A stretch of DNA of 50,970 bases from Flavobacteriales bacterium (GCA_002401955.1 NVUQ01000020.1:1-50970), one strand, 5' to 3'. Shown: positions 22,428 to 31,766, counted from the stretch's first letter. Translations and numbers: made by a program. Notes: a model not told the origin generated them from the letters alone.

Positions 22428-24203
22428 GTGGATTCTAACAAGTTTATGAACTCGTTTTATTTGTGGAGAATAAAACACATTCAGCACAAACATTTTGTAA
22501 TTTTTTTAAGCCTTATAGTCGGTTTATTGTCGGGGTTTGCCGCTGTAATAATTAAAAACTCTGTTCATTTTATCCAACAATTGGTATCTACAGGCTTTAC
22601 TAAAAATCTTCATAATTATCTCTATTTTGTTTTCCCTTTAGTAGGGTTGTTTCTTACTGTAATCTTAATTAAATATATTATTAGACGGCCTGTAGGGCAT
22701 GGAATCCCTGGTGTTTTATATTCAATATCTAAAAAGAACAGTATCATTAAATCATTTGGAACTTATGCATCAGTAATTACTAGTGCATTAACTGTTGGTT
22801 TTGGTGGTTCAGTTGGACTAGAGGGTCCTACAGTTTCAACCAGTGCAGCTCTTGGATCTAACCTCGGGAGGTTTTTTAAATTAGATTATAAGACAACAAC
22901 TTTGTTAATAGGCTGTGGTGCCGTTGGAGCAATGTCTGGAATTTTTAACGCACCAATTGCTGCGTTGGTTTTTGCCTTAGAGGTATTCATGTTTGATTTA
23001 ACATTAACATCTATGATACCGTTTCTTATGGCATCAGTTACAGCAGCCCTTACTTCAAGAATGATGCTTGGAGATAATGTTTTGTTTAATATTCAAATTA
23101 AAGATGCTTTTTTAGCTTCAGATGTCCCTTTTTATATATTGTTAGGCATTTTTACAGGCTTAATTTCTGTTTATTTTAATAAGATGTTTTGGTTTATTGA
23201 AGAACTTTTTGATAAGTTAAAAAAACCCTTTATAAAAGTATTGATTGGAGGTTCTTTATTAGGGTTGCTTATCTTTTTTATACCGCCATTATACGGAGAG
23301 GGCTTTGTTACGATTAAGATGTTGTTTTCGGGTAATTTCACGAGTATTGTGGATAACAGTCTTTTGTACGATTATAAAGATAATGTGTTCATTATGTTGG
23401 GGTTATTGTTTGCGTTAATGTTTTTTAAAGTGGTTGCATCGGCACTAACTTTTGGAGCAGGAGGAGTAGGGGGAGTTTTTGCTCCATCTTTATTTATTGG
23501 TGCTTCAGGAGGATTTGTATTTGCAAAAACACTCAACCATTTAGGGTTAACCAATTTGTCTGAAAGTAATTTTACCTTGGTAGGTATGGCAGGCTTAATT
23601 GCTGGAGTGCTTCACGCTCCTCTTACCTCTTTATTTTTAATTGCAGAAATAACAAGTGGCTATGAATTAATTATTCCATTAATGATTACGGCTACCATTG
23701 CTTATTTAACCTCAAAATACTTTGTGCCACACTCTATCTATAATATGCAATTGGCAAAGAGGGGAGAGCTATTAACAAGACATAAAGACAAAGCTGTGTT
23801 AACGCTAATGAATCTTAAAAAAGAGGTAGAGAAAGATTTTAACGTAATCCCACCCAATTCTACTTTAGGAGATTTAGTGAAAGTGGTCTCTTTATCCAAA
23901 AGAAATTTGTTTCCTGTTGTAGATGAAGAAGGTGTTTTGTGTGGTGTGATAACATTAGATCACATTCGAGAAATTATGTTTAAACCCGATATGTATGATG
24001 ATGTAATCATAGAATCTTTAATGGTTCTTCCTCGTGATTATATTAGTGTGAATGATTCTATGGATGAGGTAATGAAAAAATTCACAACTTCTAATGCATG
24101 GAATTTACCGGTTTTAGAAAATGATAAATATGTTGGGTTTGTGTCAAAATCAAAACTATTTAATGCCTACCGTAAAATGTTGATTGATTTTTCTGAAGAG
24201 TAA
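22428..24203 (+). CDS. ClC-family chloride channel with CBS domain pair
   Basis: A 591-residue membrane protein with the ClC signatures GHGIPG, GLEGPTVSTSAALGS and GGVGGVFAPSLFIGA, followed from about residue 450 by two CBS domains that usually bind adenine nucleotides. Glu132 in GLEGP is the gating glutamate. The position equivalent to the proton glutamate of E. coli ClcA (Glu203) appears to be Val186, next to Glu185 in FALEVFMF; Val there is typical of ClC channels rather than proton-coupled exchangers. The start is GTG, with an in-frame ATG seven codons on. Transport mode is inference from alignment by eye. Confidence 0.88.
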   Translation: MDSNKFMNSFYLWRIKHIQHKHFVIFLSLIVGLLSGFAAVIIKNSVHFIQQLVSTGFTKNLHNYLYFVFPLVGLFLTVILIKYIIRRPVGHGIPGVLYSISKKNSIIKSFGTYASVITSALTVGFGGSVGLEGPTVSTSAALGSNLGRFFKLDYKTTTLLIGCGAVGAMSGIFNAPIAALVFALEVFMFDLTLTSMIPFLMASVTAALTSRMMLGDNVLFNIQIKDAFLASDVPFYILLGIFTGLISVYFNKMFWFIEELFDKLKKPFIKVLIGGSLLGLLIFFIPPLYGEGFVTIKMLFSGNFTSIVDNSLLYDYKDNVFIMLGLLFALMFFKVVASALTFGAGGVGGVFAPSLFIGASGGFVFAKTLNHLGLTNLSESNFTLVGMAGLIAGVLHAPLTSLFLIAEITSGYELIIPLMITATIAYLTSKYFVPHSIYNMQLAKRGELLTRHKDKAVLTLMNLKKEVEKDFNVIPPNSTLGDLVKVVSLSKRNLFPVVDEEGVLCGVITLDHIREIMFKPDMYDDVIIESLMVLPRDYISVNDSMDEVMKKFTTSNAWNLPVLENDKYVGFVSKSKLFNAYRKMLIDFSEE

Positions 24204-24516
24204 TTTCAATTTAAAATAAAAAACACCAACCGATGTTTTTTGTATCATGCAGAAAGTTAATTTAAGCATGAGTAAGAGTGTAACGAAATTATTGTGTACT
24301 TTGTATTAAATCGCTACAAACATGGGGTTATGAATCAATCCTATTAACCATTTCCTTTATTATTTTGTTTATACATTAATATATACTTAACATAGTTATG
24401 ATTGCTCCGTATTTTCTAAAACTTTACTAGTCATTTGTTTTGATATTAAATTGGTTTAAAAAAAAGACCGATTTGTAAGTTAACAAATCGGTCTTTTTTA
24501 TAAGTTTATAAGGTAG
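24204..24516. other. Convergent intergenic region
   Basis: Between the ClC gene and gldN, which face each other. It holds a weak hairpin just after the ClC stop (24216-24241: aaaaaca and tgttttt around a small loop) and a strong bidirectional terminator near gldN. A 20-codon frame at 24247 has no support. The middle 200 bp show nothing recognisable. Confidence 0.6.
24460..24499. terminator. Bidirectional terminator between the ClC gene and gldN
   Basis: Perfect stem gaccgatttgt (24466-24476)/acaaatcggtc (24483-24493) with six-base loop, flanked by an A-run on the left and a T-run on the right, so it can end transcripts in both directions. It closes the gld operon. Confidence 0.92.
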
Positions 24517-25356
24517 TTAGAAATGCCATAAGTCATGTTCCATCTTAAAGATATCTTCTTTAATCTCTTCCGCCTTTAATAGTATATCAATTCCTACAAG
24601 GTGTTTTTTGTTACTTCTGTCATAAACATTAGATCTTTTAGTTGCATAACTATTAAACATTCGCTTCCAAAAGATATCTTCAAAGGTTCTTCTTTCTGCA
24701 TCATTTTGTCTGTTAAAAACATCATAGTTAGCAAAAACATAACGTGCTTCAGGAAAATAAATCCAGAACATTGGAACATTACCTTTTGAGTTACCATTCT
24801 CATCAAGTTGTAATCTTACTGGGCAAATTCCCATGATTCTAACATCCATGATTGATCTTTCATTATCAAAGAACCAATCTTCTTTTAAACGATAAGAAAC
24901 AATATCTTCAGATGTATATTCATTCCAAACAGTATCAGCAAAGCCCTCCATTACGTCACCATACTCATCATACTGTTCTTTAATTTCAGGATATTTTAAA
25001 ATACCTTCTACTTCAGCAGATGTAATAGGAATTTCAAACTCATCGCTTTGTTCATGATAAGCAGTAATCGTTCCTTCTGTAATCCCTTCTTTTATCACAG
25101 TAAACAAACTTTTCCTATCTGCAATATCTTGTATTGGAAAATAAAGAGGATGGTTTATTTTTTCACGTAAGTCTATCGTTCTCCATACTCTTCGGTGCCA
25201 CATTACATCAGCTTCACGAACATGAGTATAAGGAACAACTCTTCGGGTAGGCGTATTTTCCTTTACCCAAGGTTTGTCCAATATTTTATATTGAGCATCA
25301 GCAGATACTGATCCTAACAAAATTAAACCAATAATAATCAAACTACGTACTTTCAT
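24517..25356 (-). CDS. gldN: Type IX secretion/gliding motility protein GldN
   Basis: Periplasmic/outer-membrane-associated component of the type IX secretion system, forming the ring complex with GldK. A signal peptide (MKVRSLIIIGLILLGSVSADAQ) is followed by the conserved start YKILDKPWVKENTPTRRVVPY and by the YTHVREADVMWHRRVWR motif typical of GldN. At 279 residues it is slightly short for the family. Last gene of gldKLMN, and, unlike most genes here, it has a full Shine-Dalgarno sequence (25361-25370). It ends at a bidirectional terminator. Confidence 0.93.
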   Translation of the reverse strand: MKVRSLIIIGLILLGSVSADAQYKILDKPWVKENTPTRRVVPYTHVREADVMWHRRVWRTIDLREKINHPLYFPIQDIADRKSLFTVIKEGITEGTITAYHEQSDEFEIPITSAEVEGILKYPEIKEQYDEYGDVMEGFADTVWNEYTSEDIVSYRLKEDWFFDNERSIMDVRIMGICPVRLQLDENGNSKGNVPMFWIYFPEARYVFANYDVFNRQNDAERRTFEDIFWKRMFNSYATKRSNVYDRSNKKHLVGIDILLKAEEIKEDIFKMEHDLWHF

Positions 25357-25360
25357 AATA

Positions 25361-25370
25361 TCCTCCTTCT
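25361..25370 (-). promoter_or_regulatory. Strong Shine-Dalgarno of gldN
   Basis: On the minus strand the sequence agaaggagga lies 4 nt before the gldN ATG, a near-perfect complement of the 16S rRNA tail. Most genes in this window have A-rich leaders without such a site; the only other one this strong is ahead of gldK. Confidence 0.75.
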
Positions 25371-25395
25371 TTATTATTAATAAAATAATTTAATA

Positions 25396-27081
25396 CTACT
25401 TTATTTTTACAGTCATGTTACCCATAGTTACAGTTCTACCATCTGGCATTCTTACAGCCATTTTTTCTAAGTAAAAACGTTGCCCTCTTGATGATCTTTT
25501 AATTAAGTTTTTTGCGTTACTATTCATTCTATTGCCACTAACTTTTATACTCTTGTAATCACCATTAACAGTTGTACCTAATTCAAAAGATTTACATTTT
25601 ACCTTTAAGTCAAATACAAAACCTTCTAGTTTAGCCTGAAGAACACCACTTCCTAACTGACTCTTAGATAATGTTACAGTTCCAGTTTTTCCTGCAATAA
25701 ATGCCACAGGAGTTGGAATACGTTTTACTCTAAATTCAGCACTACCAACAGCTACATTATTACCTGTAGCTTCATCAATACCTGTAACATTAATTTTAAC
25801 TTTTCCAGGTTTTCTTGGTCGCATTACCCATCCTTTACCAGATTTACTTAAACCAGGTCCACTAGCAGTAAATTTTGGCATAGGAGCAGAAACAGAAACA
25901 GGGTTGTCAACCCCCATATAAAACACATTCATCTTATCTGCAGAAACTGCAAATGATGGTACACCTACTTCAAAACTACTTTTGAAATCATAAACTTTAG
26001 GACCTTTTTTAGTGTTTAATTTAATCAAACCTCCCCAATTATGTGCTCCTATTGAAGGCTTAATTTTTAATTTACCTTTTCCATTTATTACCTCTTTTTC
26101 GTCCATTTGGTACCAATCTGATCCATCTCCCCATTCTTTCCCTTTGGTTCCTTTCATTAATTTTTCAATGTTCGTTTCTCCACTTGCAAATAAAGCACTA
26201 TCTACTCCACCATTTTCAGTTGAAAAGATATAAACTTCAGGATTAACTCTATCATCATAAGCTGCAGTAAAAATATCTGCCGTAAAACTATCAGATGGAG
26301 TTAAATATGCTTTTGGCAATACTGCCATACCAACTATCTTGTTGAAAGATACTCCTCCAGCATCTATTCTTTCATAAAGTTTTGATATTACTTCAGATTC
26401 TGCAGACCTTACATCAGATTGTGTTTTAGACAATAAAGTAATAACAGCAGCTAAAGGAACATGATAAAACAGACCTACTTCCCATGGTTGATCACCATCA
26501 CTACCAGGTATCTCAGGTGTATCTAAGTACTTAATTTTATCTTTAATCAAAGATTTTACTTCTTTGGTTTCAAAAATTCCAATTAAACCCGTTTGATATT
26601 TATTCAATTTCTCTTTTAGTGTCTTCCCACTAAACTCCTCTTTTCCAGGCACTTTTATTGAATTTGCTGGATCAGCTATACCCATTATTTGGGTAGGAAT
26701 ATCATAATTATCTTTTACTAGTACTGCAGCTAAACTTAATGTATCAGATACCTCTAGAGGTACGCCTTCTACAGCAGCAATTAAACCTGATTTTAGTTTT
26801 TCGATATGGTCAAACATGTCATTAGCCATTTTTTTAACCTTATCTGATTTCTCAGCCCACAATCTGCCATTCGCTCCACCTGTATTTCTGGCTTTATCAA
26901 ATTGTAGGTAAACGAATCCATTGTTTGCATCTATGGTAGCCCCAGTTGATTGGATACCGGTATTTATATTTACGAAAGCATCTAAAATAGATTTAGATAC
27001 ATTCATTGCTAGTAAAGCAGTTAATACAAGGTACATCATACCTATCATCTTCTGCCTTGGTGGTAAATCGCCTCCACTCAT
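25396..27081 (-). CDS. gldM: Type IX secretion/gliding motor protein GldM
   Basis: Inner-membrane motor subunit that, with GldL, turns proton flow into energy for secretion and gliding. The N-terminus has the signature SGGDLPPRQKMIGMMYLVLTALLAMNVS, with a single transmembrane helix at about residues 12-33, then a long periplasmic part with Ig-like domains reaching toward the GldK/GldN ring. At 561 residues it is somewhat longer than the roughly 510-520 common in the family. Located between gldL (43 bp) and gldN (39 bp) as in other gliding bacteria. No Shine-Dalgarno. Confidence 0.95.
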   Translation of the reverse strand: MSGGDLPPRQKMIGMMYLVLTALLAMNVSKSILDAFVNINTGIQSTGATIDANNGFVYLQFDKARNTGGANGRLWAEKSDKVKKMANDMFDHIEKLKSGLIAAVEGVPLEVSDTLSLAAVLVKDNYDIPTQIMGIADPANSIKVPGKEEFSGKTLKEKLNKYQTGLIGIFETKEVKSLIKDKIKYLDTPEIPGSDGDQPWEVGLFYHVPLAAVITLLSKTQSDVRSAESEVISKLYERIDAGGVSFNKIVGMAVLPKAYLTPSDSFTADIFTAAYDDRVNPEVYIFSTENGGVDSALFASGETNIEKLMKGTKGKEWGDGSDWYQMDEKEVINGKGKLKIKPSIGAHNWGGLIKLNTKKGPKVYDFKSSFEVGVPSFAVSADKMNVFYMGVDNPVSVSAPMPKFTASGPGLSKSGKGWVMRPRKPGKVKINVTGIDEATGNNVAVGSAEFRVKRIPTPVAFIAGKTGTVTLSKSQLGSGVLQAKLEGFVFDLKVKCKSFELGTTVNGDYKSIKVSGNRMNSNAKNLIKRSSRGQRFYLEKMAVRMPDGRTVTMGNMTVKIK

Positions 27082-27124
27082 AATTTTATAATTTTAAAAA
27101 TTAGTTAAACAAAAAATAATTATG

Positions 27125-27919
27125 TTATGATTTCATTGCAGTTAACATATTGCCATAAACATTGTTTAAAGCAGATAAGTTAGTTGATAATTCAGAAATA
27201 TTTTCTTTATATCTCTTCGTATCTTCAACTGAATCAGAAAGATTAGTCATTAACTCTGTAATTCCAGCATACATAGCTTTCATCGTTTCAGCTTGCTGTT
27301 GAGAACCATTTAATTGAGCTGCATAAGAAGCGTTTAATTGCTCTAAAGTAGAAGCCATTTTTGCCATTTCAGCACCAGTATCAGCACCAGAATTTGCAGC
27401 TTCGTTTAATACCGCTATAGACTCAGAAGCTCTAGCGTAATCATCCGCTAATTCACTAACTTTACCTGAAGCATTTTTTAAACTATCAGTATATTCACTT
27501 GTAGCAACAGATGCATCAGAAATTTCTGATAATTTATTAGCATTAGTGCTTAAACTTCTTAATCCTTCGCCTAAGCTTTCGATTAATTCAGGCCCAATTT
27601 TTGCATCATCTAACATGGTGTCTAATTGCTCTACAGCATTACCTTTATTTTCTATCTCATTACCGTCTTCATCATGCATTCCCGCTAATTCTGGATATGC
27701 AAGTGTCCAATCTAATCCTAAATGTTGAGGCTCGAATGATGATACAGCAAAAATTAAAGCTTCTGTAGTCAATCCAATAACCAACATTGGTCCTGCACCA
27801 GGCCAGTGCATAATCTTAAATAATGCACCCATAATTACAACAGCTGCTCCCATTCCGTAAAGCAATCCCATGATTGTTTTACCTTTTTTTGTTTCAAACA
27901 AATATTCAATCCATCCCAT
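27125..27919 (-). CDS. gldL: Type IX secretion/gliding motor protein GldL
   Basis: Inner-membrane partner of GldM in the type IX motor. Two transmembrane helices lie in the first 65 residues (TIMGLLYGMGAAVVIMGALF and PMLVIGLTTEALIFAVSSF), with the conserved HWPGAGP between them and a charged residue, Glu, in the second. The remaining 200 residues are cytoplasmic and largely helical, with Ser/Ala-rich heptads suggesting coiled coil. At 264 residues it is of usual length. It is translated just before gldM. Confidence 0.95.
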   Translation of the reverse strand: MGWIEYLFETKKGKTIMGLLYGMGAAVVIMGALFKIMHWPGAGPMLVIGLTTEALIFAVSSFEPQHLGLDWTLAYPELAGMHDEDGNEIENKGNAVEQLDTMLDDAKIGPELIESLGEGLRSLSTNANKLSEISDASVATSEYTDSLKNASGKVSELADDYARASESIAVLNEAANSGADTGAEMAKMASTLEQLNASYAAQLNGSQQQAETMKAMYAGITELMTNLSDSVEDTKRYKENISELSTNLSALNNVYGNMLTAMKS

Positions 27920-27966
27920 TTTTTTTTAGTTTTAAAGTTAATATATAGATAGGTAATTAATTAATT

Positions 27967-29286
27967 TTACATAGTGTCATCCTTAGCTCTTCCTAAGTAT
28001 GTTTGTACACATCTAAACCCAATGTAACATTTAGCTGTATCTTGATATTCGTAAGTTCTAGTACTTGTTTGTAGGTAATACCCAATATCTTTCCATGACC
28101 CTCCTCTAATTACTTTTCTTTTTAATACTTCAGGATCACTATCCTTAGCATCATATAGGTAATCAGGATTTAAATCATGTGCAAAATTGTATGCTGATTC
28201 ATCAAATGCATTACTTGTCCATTCAGATACGTTACCAGCCATACAATATAAACCAAAATCATTAGGGTTGTATGAATTTACTTTTACAGTATGAAATCCA
28301 CCATCATCAATATAGTTTCCTCTCATAGGTTTAAAGTTTCCTAAAAAACATCCTCTACTGTTTCTTATATACGGTCCACCCCAAGGATATGGGCTTAAGT
28401 CTAAGCCACCTCTAGCTGCCCATTCCCATTCTGATTCTGTAGGTAGTCTAAAATCATTTACAATAGTACTTCCACCATCCATCAAAAAGTCATCGAAGAA
28501 GTTGGTTCTCCAGATACAGAAAGCAGTAGCTTGTTTCCAAGAAACACCTACAACAGGATAATTATCGTAAGCTGGATGCCAAAAATAATTTTGAGTCATA
28601 GGCTCATTAAACGAGTAAGTAAAATCATGAATCCATGCTAATGTATCAGGATAAACGTTGATTACATCTCTCATTATAAATGAAGACCTATCAGTGTTAA
28701 ACGCATGTCTTGCACCCTCTTCTCCATTTAAAGCATCTCTACTTTCTCTTTTTGCTGCTCTTTTAAAATCTATCCAATAATAGGTATAGTTTAATTTTCG
28801 AGCATCTATTTCTCGTCTACGCATAAAACGCTCTCCAGGAGTCAAATACATTGGCTCTAAAGCCTCTCTAACCTCAGGGTCATTCCATTTAAATTTAGCC
28901 CACCAATCTAGGTATGGAGGATCTATTTCTTCTCCATATTCATCTTCGGAGATTAAAAATTCTTCTTCATCAACTTCTTCACCTAAAATTCTTCTTGCAA
29001 TAGAATCTCTTACGTGATAAACAAACTGACGATATTCATTGTTTGAAATTTCTGTTTGATCCATATAGAACGCTTGAACAGAAACTGTTCTAGATTGAGC
29101 AGTTAAAGCATATGGTACATCTTGGTCTGATGGCCCCATATTATAACTTCCCATGGGGATAAATAACATTCCAAAAGGATCTGGTTGGTACCATTCTTCT
29201 CTTCCTTGTACCCCAACTAACTCTCCATTACCTTTACTACAAGAGTAAAGGATGACAACTGCTAATAATACTAATACTCGTTTCAT
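27967..29286 (-). CDS. gldK: Type IX secretion lipoprotein GldK
   Basis: Outer-membrane-associated lipoprotein of the type IX ring. A signal peptide ends in the lipobox LYSC (Cys16). The body is a formylglycine-generating enzyme-like (SUMF1) fold: RLPTESEWEWAARGG near residue 283, GLYCMAGNVSEWTSN near 342, and VIRGGSW near 389. In GldK this fold is structural, not known to be catalytic. 439 residues. A perfect Shine-Dalgarno precedes it. It is second in the porP-gldK-gldL-gldM-gldN block. Confidence 0.94.
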   Translation of the reverse strand: MKRVLVLLAVVILYSCSKGNGELVGVQGREEWYQPDPFGMLFIPMGSYNMGPSDQDVPYALTAQSRTVSVQAFYMDQTEISNNEYRQFVYHVRDSIARRILGEEVDEEEFLISEDEYGEEIDPPYLDWWAKFKWNDPEVREALEPMYLTPGERFMRRREIDARKLNYTYYWIDFKRAAKRESRDALNGEEGARHAFNTDRSSFIMRDVINVYPDTLAWIHDFTYSFNEPMTQNYFWHPAYDNYPVVGVSWKQATAFCIWRTNFFDDFLMDGGSTIVNDFRLPTESEWEWAARGGLDLSPYPWGGPYIRNSRGCFLGNFKPMRGNYIDDGGFHTVKVNSYNPNDFGLYCMAGNVSEWTSNAFDESAYNFAHDLNPDYLYDAKDSDPEVLKRKVIRGGSWKDIGYYLQTSTRTYEYQDTAKCYIGFRCVQTYLGRAKDDTM

Positions 29287-29290
29287 AATT

Positions 29291-29300
29291 ACCTCCTTCT
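29291..29300 (-). promoter_or_regulatory. Strong Shine-Dalgarno of gldK
   Basis: The minus-strand sequence agaaggaggt sits 4 nt before the ATG and is a full complement of the 16S rRNA tail. Upstream, in the 119-bp gap to the PorP gene, there is a hairpin (ccgctt/aagcgg, about 29330-29355) followed by T-rich sequence, which may partly separate the two genes. Confidence 0.75.
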
Positions 29301-29405
29301 TTTATTTTTACTCAGAAAAAACCCGAGTAAAACCGCTTTATCTTATAATTAAGCGGACTTTCTTTTCTTTAATCGTAATTTAAAATATAATGTATTTAGT
29401 TTTTC

Positions 29406-30371
29406 TTATAAAAATCTAACAGAGTGATAAACCTCTCTCTTAGGTGGTTTAATAATATCTGTACAATACTTAATCATGAATTCCAAACTTCCACTACTAT
29501 GATCACCTAATGCAGATGTAGTAACATCGTAAGAAACTCCTAGTTTTAATCCTGGTACTTGGGGAATGTTTACCCCAGCTAATGCTGCTATTGCGTCTTG
29601 TATTCTATATGAAACGCCTCCCCACACTAATTTATTGTAAACAATCAATGCATTTATATCAAGTTGAGTAGATGATGCATCTGTTTTAGCTAATATAGAC
29701 GGCTTTAAAACCCATTTTTGAGCACCACCACTTAAATCCCAATCGTAACCAGCAGTAATGTAGTAATGAAGAGATTGTGCATAACTTAATGCTCCTGTAG
29801 CTCCCGAACTATCAGTATTTCCATTAGCAGCAGCTTTTAATTCTTGTTGTGGAATATGCAATGTGGATATACCAACATACATCTTGTTTTTTATACTATA
29901 GAACAAACCAAATCCAGCATCAAATGTTATTGCAGAACTTTCTTCATTTGGTATAGAAGGATCTTGCGTATAATCATCAATCGCAACAAATTCATCTCCA
30001 AAAGATTTACTTACCATTCCTACATCTAAACCTATTCCTAATTCACCAGGACCAAGATTAAGGTGGTATGCATATGATAACTTAGCTATTAAAGAACTCT
30101 CAATCCCTAATTTATCTTGAAAAACAGTTAATCCAATACCATGTTTGCTAAGTCTTGCATCAGCACTAAAAAGATGTGTTTGAGGTCTTCCGTCAAAACC
30201 CATCCATTGTGATCTTGTTAAGAATGTAGCACAGATACCTCCATTATGACCTGTAGATCCAGGGTTAATGCTTAGTTGATTAAACATGTTCTGAGTCCAC
30301 TGTACATCTTGCTGAGCTGTAGCCACAAATCCAGCGAATAAAAAGGTGGTAGAAATAAGTAATTTCTTCAT
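29406..30371 (-). CDS. PorP/SprF family type IX secretion outer membrane protein
   Basis: A 321-residue outer membrane beta-barrel of the PorP/SprF family. From the ATG at 30371 there is a signal peptide (MKKLLISTTFLFAGFVATAQ), followed by the conserved QDVQWTQNMFNQLSINPGSTG, then alternating beta strands ending in an aromatic-rich C-terminus (HSVRFL). An ATG 8 codons upstream is less likely, because it would place charged residues ahead of the signal peptide. Members attach cell-surface proteins to the type IX machinery. Being upstream of gldKLMN fits a role as a core component. Confidence 0.9.
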   Translation of the reverse strand: MKKLLISTTFLFAGFVATAQQDVQWTQNMFNQLSINPGSTGHNGGICATFLTRSQWMGFDGRPQTHLFSADARLSKHGIGLTVFQDKLGIESSLIAKLSYAYHLNLGPGELGIGLDVGMVSKSFGDEFVAIDDYTQDPSIPNEESSAITFDAGFGLFYSIKNKMYVGISTLHIPQQELKAAANGNTDSSGATGALSYAQSLHYYITAGYDWDLSGGAQKWVLKPSILAKTDASSTQLDINALIVYNKLVWGGVSYRIQDAIAALAGVNIPQVPGLKLGVSYDVTTSALGDHSSGSLEFMIKYCTDIIKPPKREVYHSVRFL

Positions 30372-30503
30372 ATAAATATTATTTTTCAAGTGCATAAATT
30401 CTGCTTTTCAGCATTCATTAGTCGGCTAAGATAACTAAATATTTATTTTAACCAAAAACTTTTTCAACTTTATTATGTTAATAAGATGTTAACAACTCGT
30501 AAA

Positions 30504-31664
30504 TCAGGATAATTTCTGAAAGGTTTGCCACCATCTATTTGGCACTTCGTTATCGCAAGCCGTTTTATAATCATTATATGAACAAGGAACTAGTACATGT
30601 CTTTCGTACTTGATCTTTTTATGAGAAGGAAATGGTACATCCATCCACCAACGTTCGCTTTTGTCACTTTTGTAAAAAACAACTTCGTTTTTACCATCTT
30701 GCATATTCACCATGTACTTGAGGTAAGATTTTCTACTACCTACAGGGAAATCTTTTTTTCTATGGTTAAACCCATCAATAAAGTACCAAATCATTTGAGC
30801 TACACTATGAGCTGTTTGTCCATTTATATCTAGTTCAGGGTTGATTTCATAAAAACCAATAGAGGTTAATTTATCACTTAAACCAGCATAACGAGCTATT
30901 TGACAAGCCTGTTCGCCATAAAACCCATTTGGGGAAGCATTTCTATTTCCTGGAGCTTCTGATTGACGAATAGCTGAAATATCAAAGCTGACAATGTCAG
31001 CATTTCTAACGATTGGTTCTACTTCTTCAATATTTTTTTGAACTTGACCTAAACGATAAGAGTCAAAATAGAGTTTAGATATTAGACCAACCTCTTCTTT
31101 ATCTACAAAATAACTTTGGTAACCTATGTTACTATAATTGAATAGAAAGTTAGGTTGATGAAGAATTATTTTTGTTAAAAAATTGTTAGAATCTATTTCT
31201 TCATCAGCTTGACCTAAATTTAATTTTGAATCTATAGCAACTAAGTTAACTGTTTGTTCTAGGTTTTTATATGCTAAAAAGTTGGCATAGGTTAAATCTT
31301 GGCTGCCTCCAATAATTATTGGAAGAACATTTTTCTTTACTAAGTGTTCGATAATAGAGCTTAACGCAAAATAAGTATCGTCAATGGCAGCTCCAATTTT
31401 TAAATTACCAAGATCTATAATCTTAGCAGTTGAATTAAATCGAGTTAAGCGGTATAAATATTTTCTTACATGATTAGGCGCCTGAGCACATCCTTCGTTA
31501 CTAGAGTTTCTTTCTTCGCCAACGCCTATTATAGCAATGTTAAAATCAGAAACATCTTGGTCTTTGAAAAGTTCTATAGAATTTAAAAATTGATTGTCTT
31601 TGTAATCAAAGTTTAAATCGCCTTCGTTAATGTTTACAGGTTTAAAATATTCTGAGAAATCCAT
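30504..31664 (-). CDS. Arginase/formimidoylglutamase-fold protein with degenerate metal site
   Basis: A 386-residue member of the ureohydrolase (arginase) superfamily, closest in appearance to proteins labelled formimidoylglutamase in Bacteroidota. The fold landmarks are present but the manganese ligands are not: GGDHS is GGSQD (119-123), DAHxD is DSKLN (145-149), and the SxDxDxxDP motif reads SFDISAIRQSEAP (226-238). It is therefore probably not a manganese hydrolase. It lies between topA and the gliding genes, a neighbourhood that may be conserved. Possible structural or binding role; function unknown. No other histidine-utilisation gene is nearby. Confidence 0.75.
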   Translation of the reverse strand: MDFSEYFKPVNINEGDLNFDYKDNQFLNSIELFKDQDVSDFNIAIIGVGEERNSSNEGCAQAPNHVRKYLYRLTRFNSTAKIIDLGNLKIGAAIDDTYFALSSIIEHLVKKNVLPIIIGGSQDLTYANFLAYKNLEQTVNLVAIDSKLNLGQADEEIDSNNFLTKIILHQPNFLFNYSNIGYQSYFVDKEEVGLISKLYFDSYRLGQVQKNIEEVEPIVRNADIVSFDISAIRQSEAPGNRNASPNGFYGEQACQIARYAGLSDKLTSIGFYEINPELDINGQTAHSVAQMIWYFIDGFNHRKKDFPVGSRKSYLKYMVNMQDGKNEVVFYKSDKSERWWMDVPFPSHKKIKYERHVLVPCSYNDYKTACDNEVPNRWWQTFQKLS

Positions 31665-31677
31665 TTTTTAGTAAAAA

Positions 31678-31760
31678 GTAATCATTAATAAGTAAAAATT
31701 AGAAAGTCAGATTTTGACAAACTAATGCTCACTGATTACTGAACACTATCTACTGACTTC
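31678..31760. repeat. Degenerate short-repeat spacer between topA and the arginase-fold gene
   Basis: About 80 bp containing imperfect, alternating copies of actgatta/actaatg/gaacact-like words. It looks like a decayed version of the cactaat array at 2952, but no two adjacent units are identical. Confidence 0.4.
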
Positions 31761-31766
31761 TAAAAA

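Noticed and set aside
24247-24309. Possible 20-codon peptide in the ClC-gldN gap
   Set aside because: No terminator or amino acid bias goes with it and no downstream gene on the same strand could be regulated.
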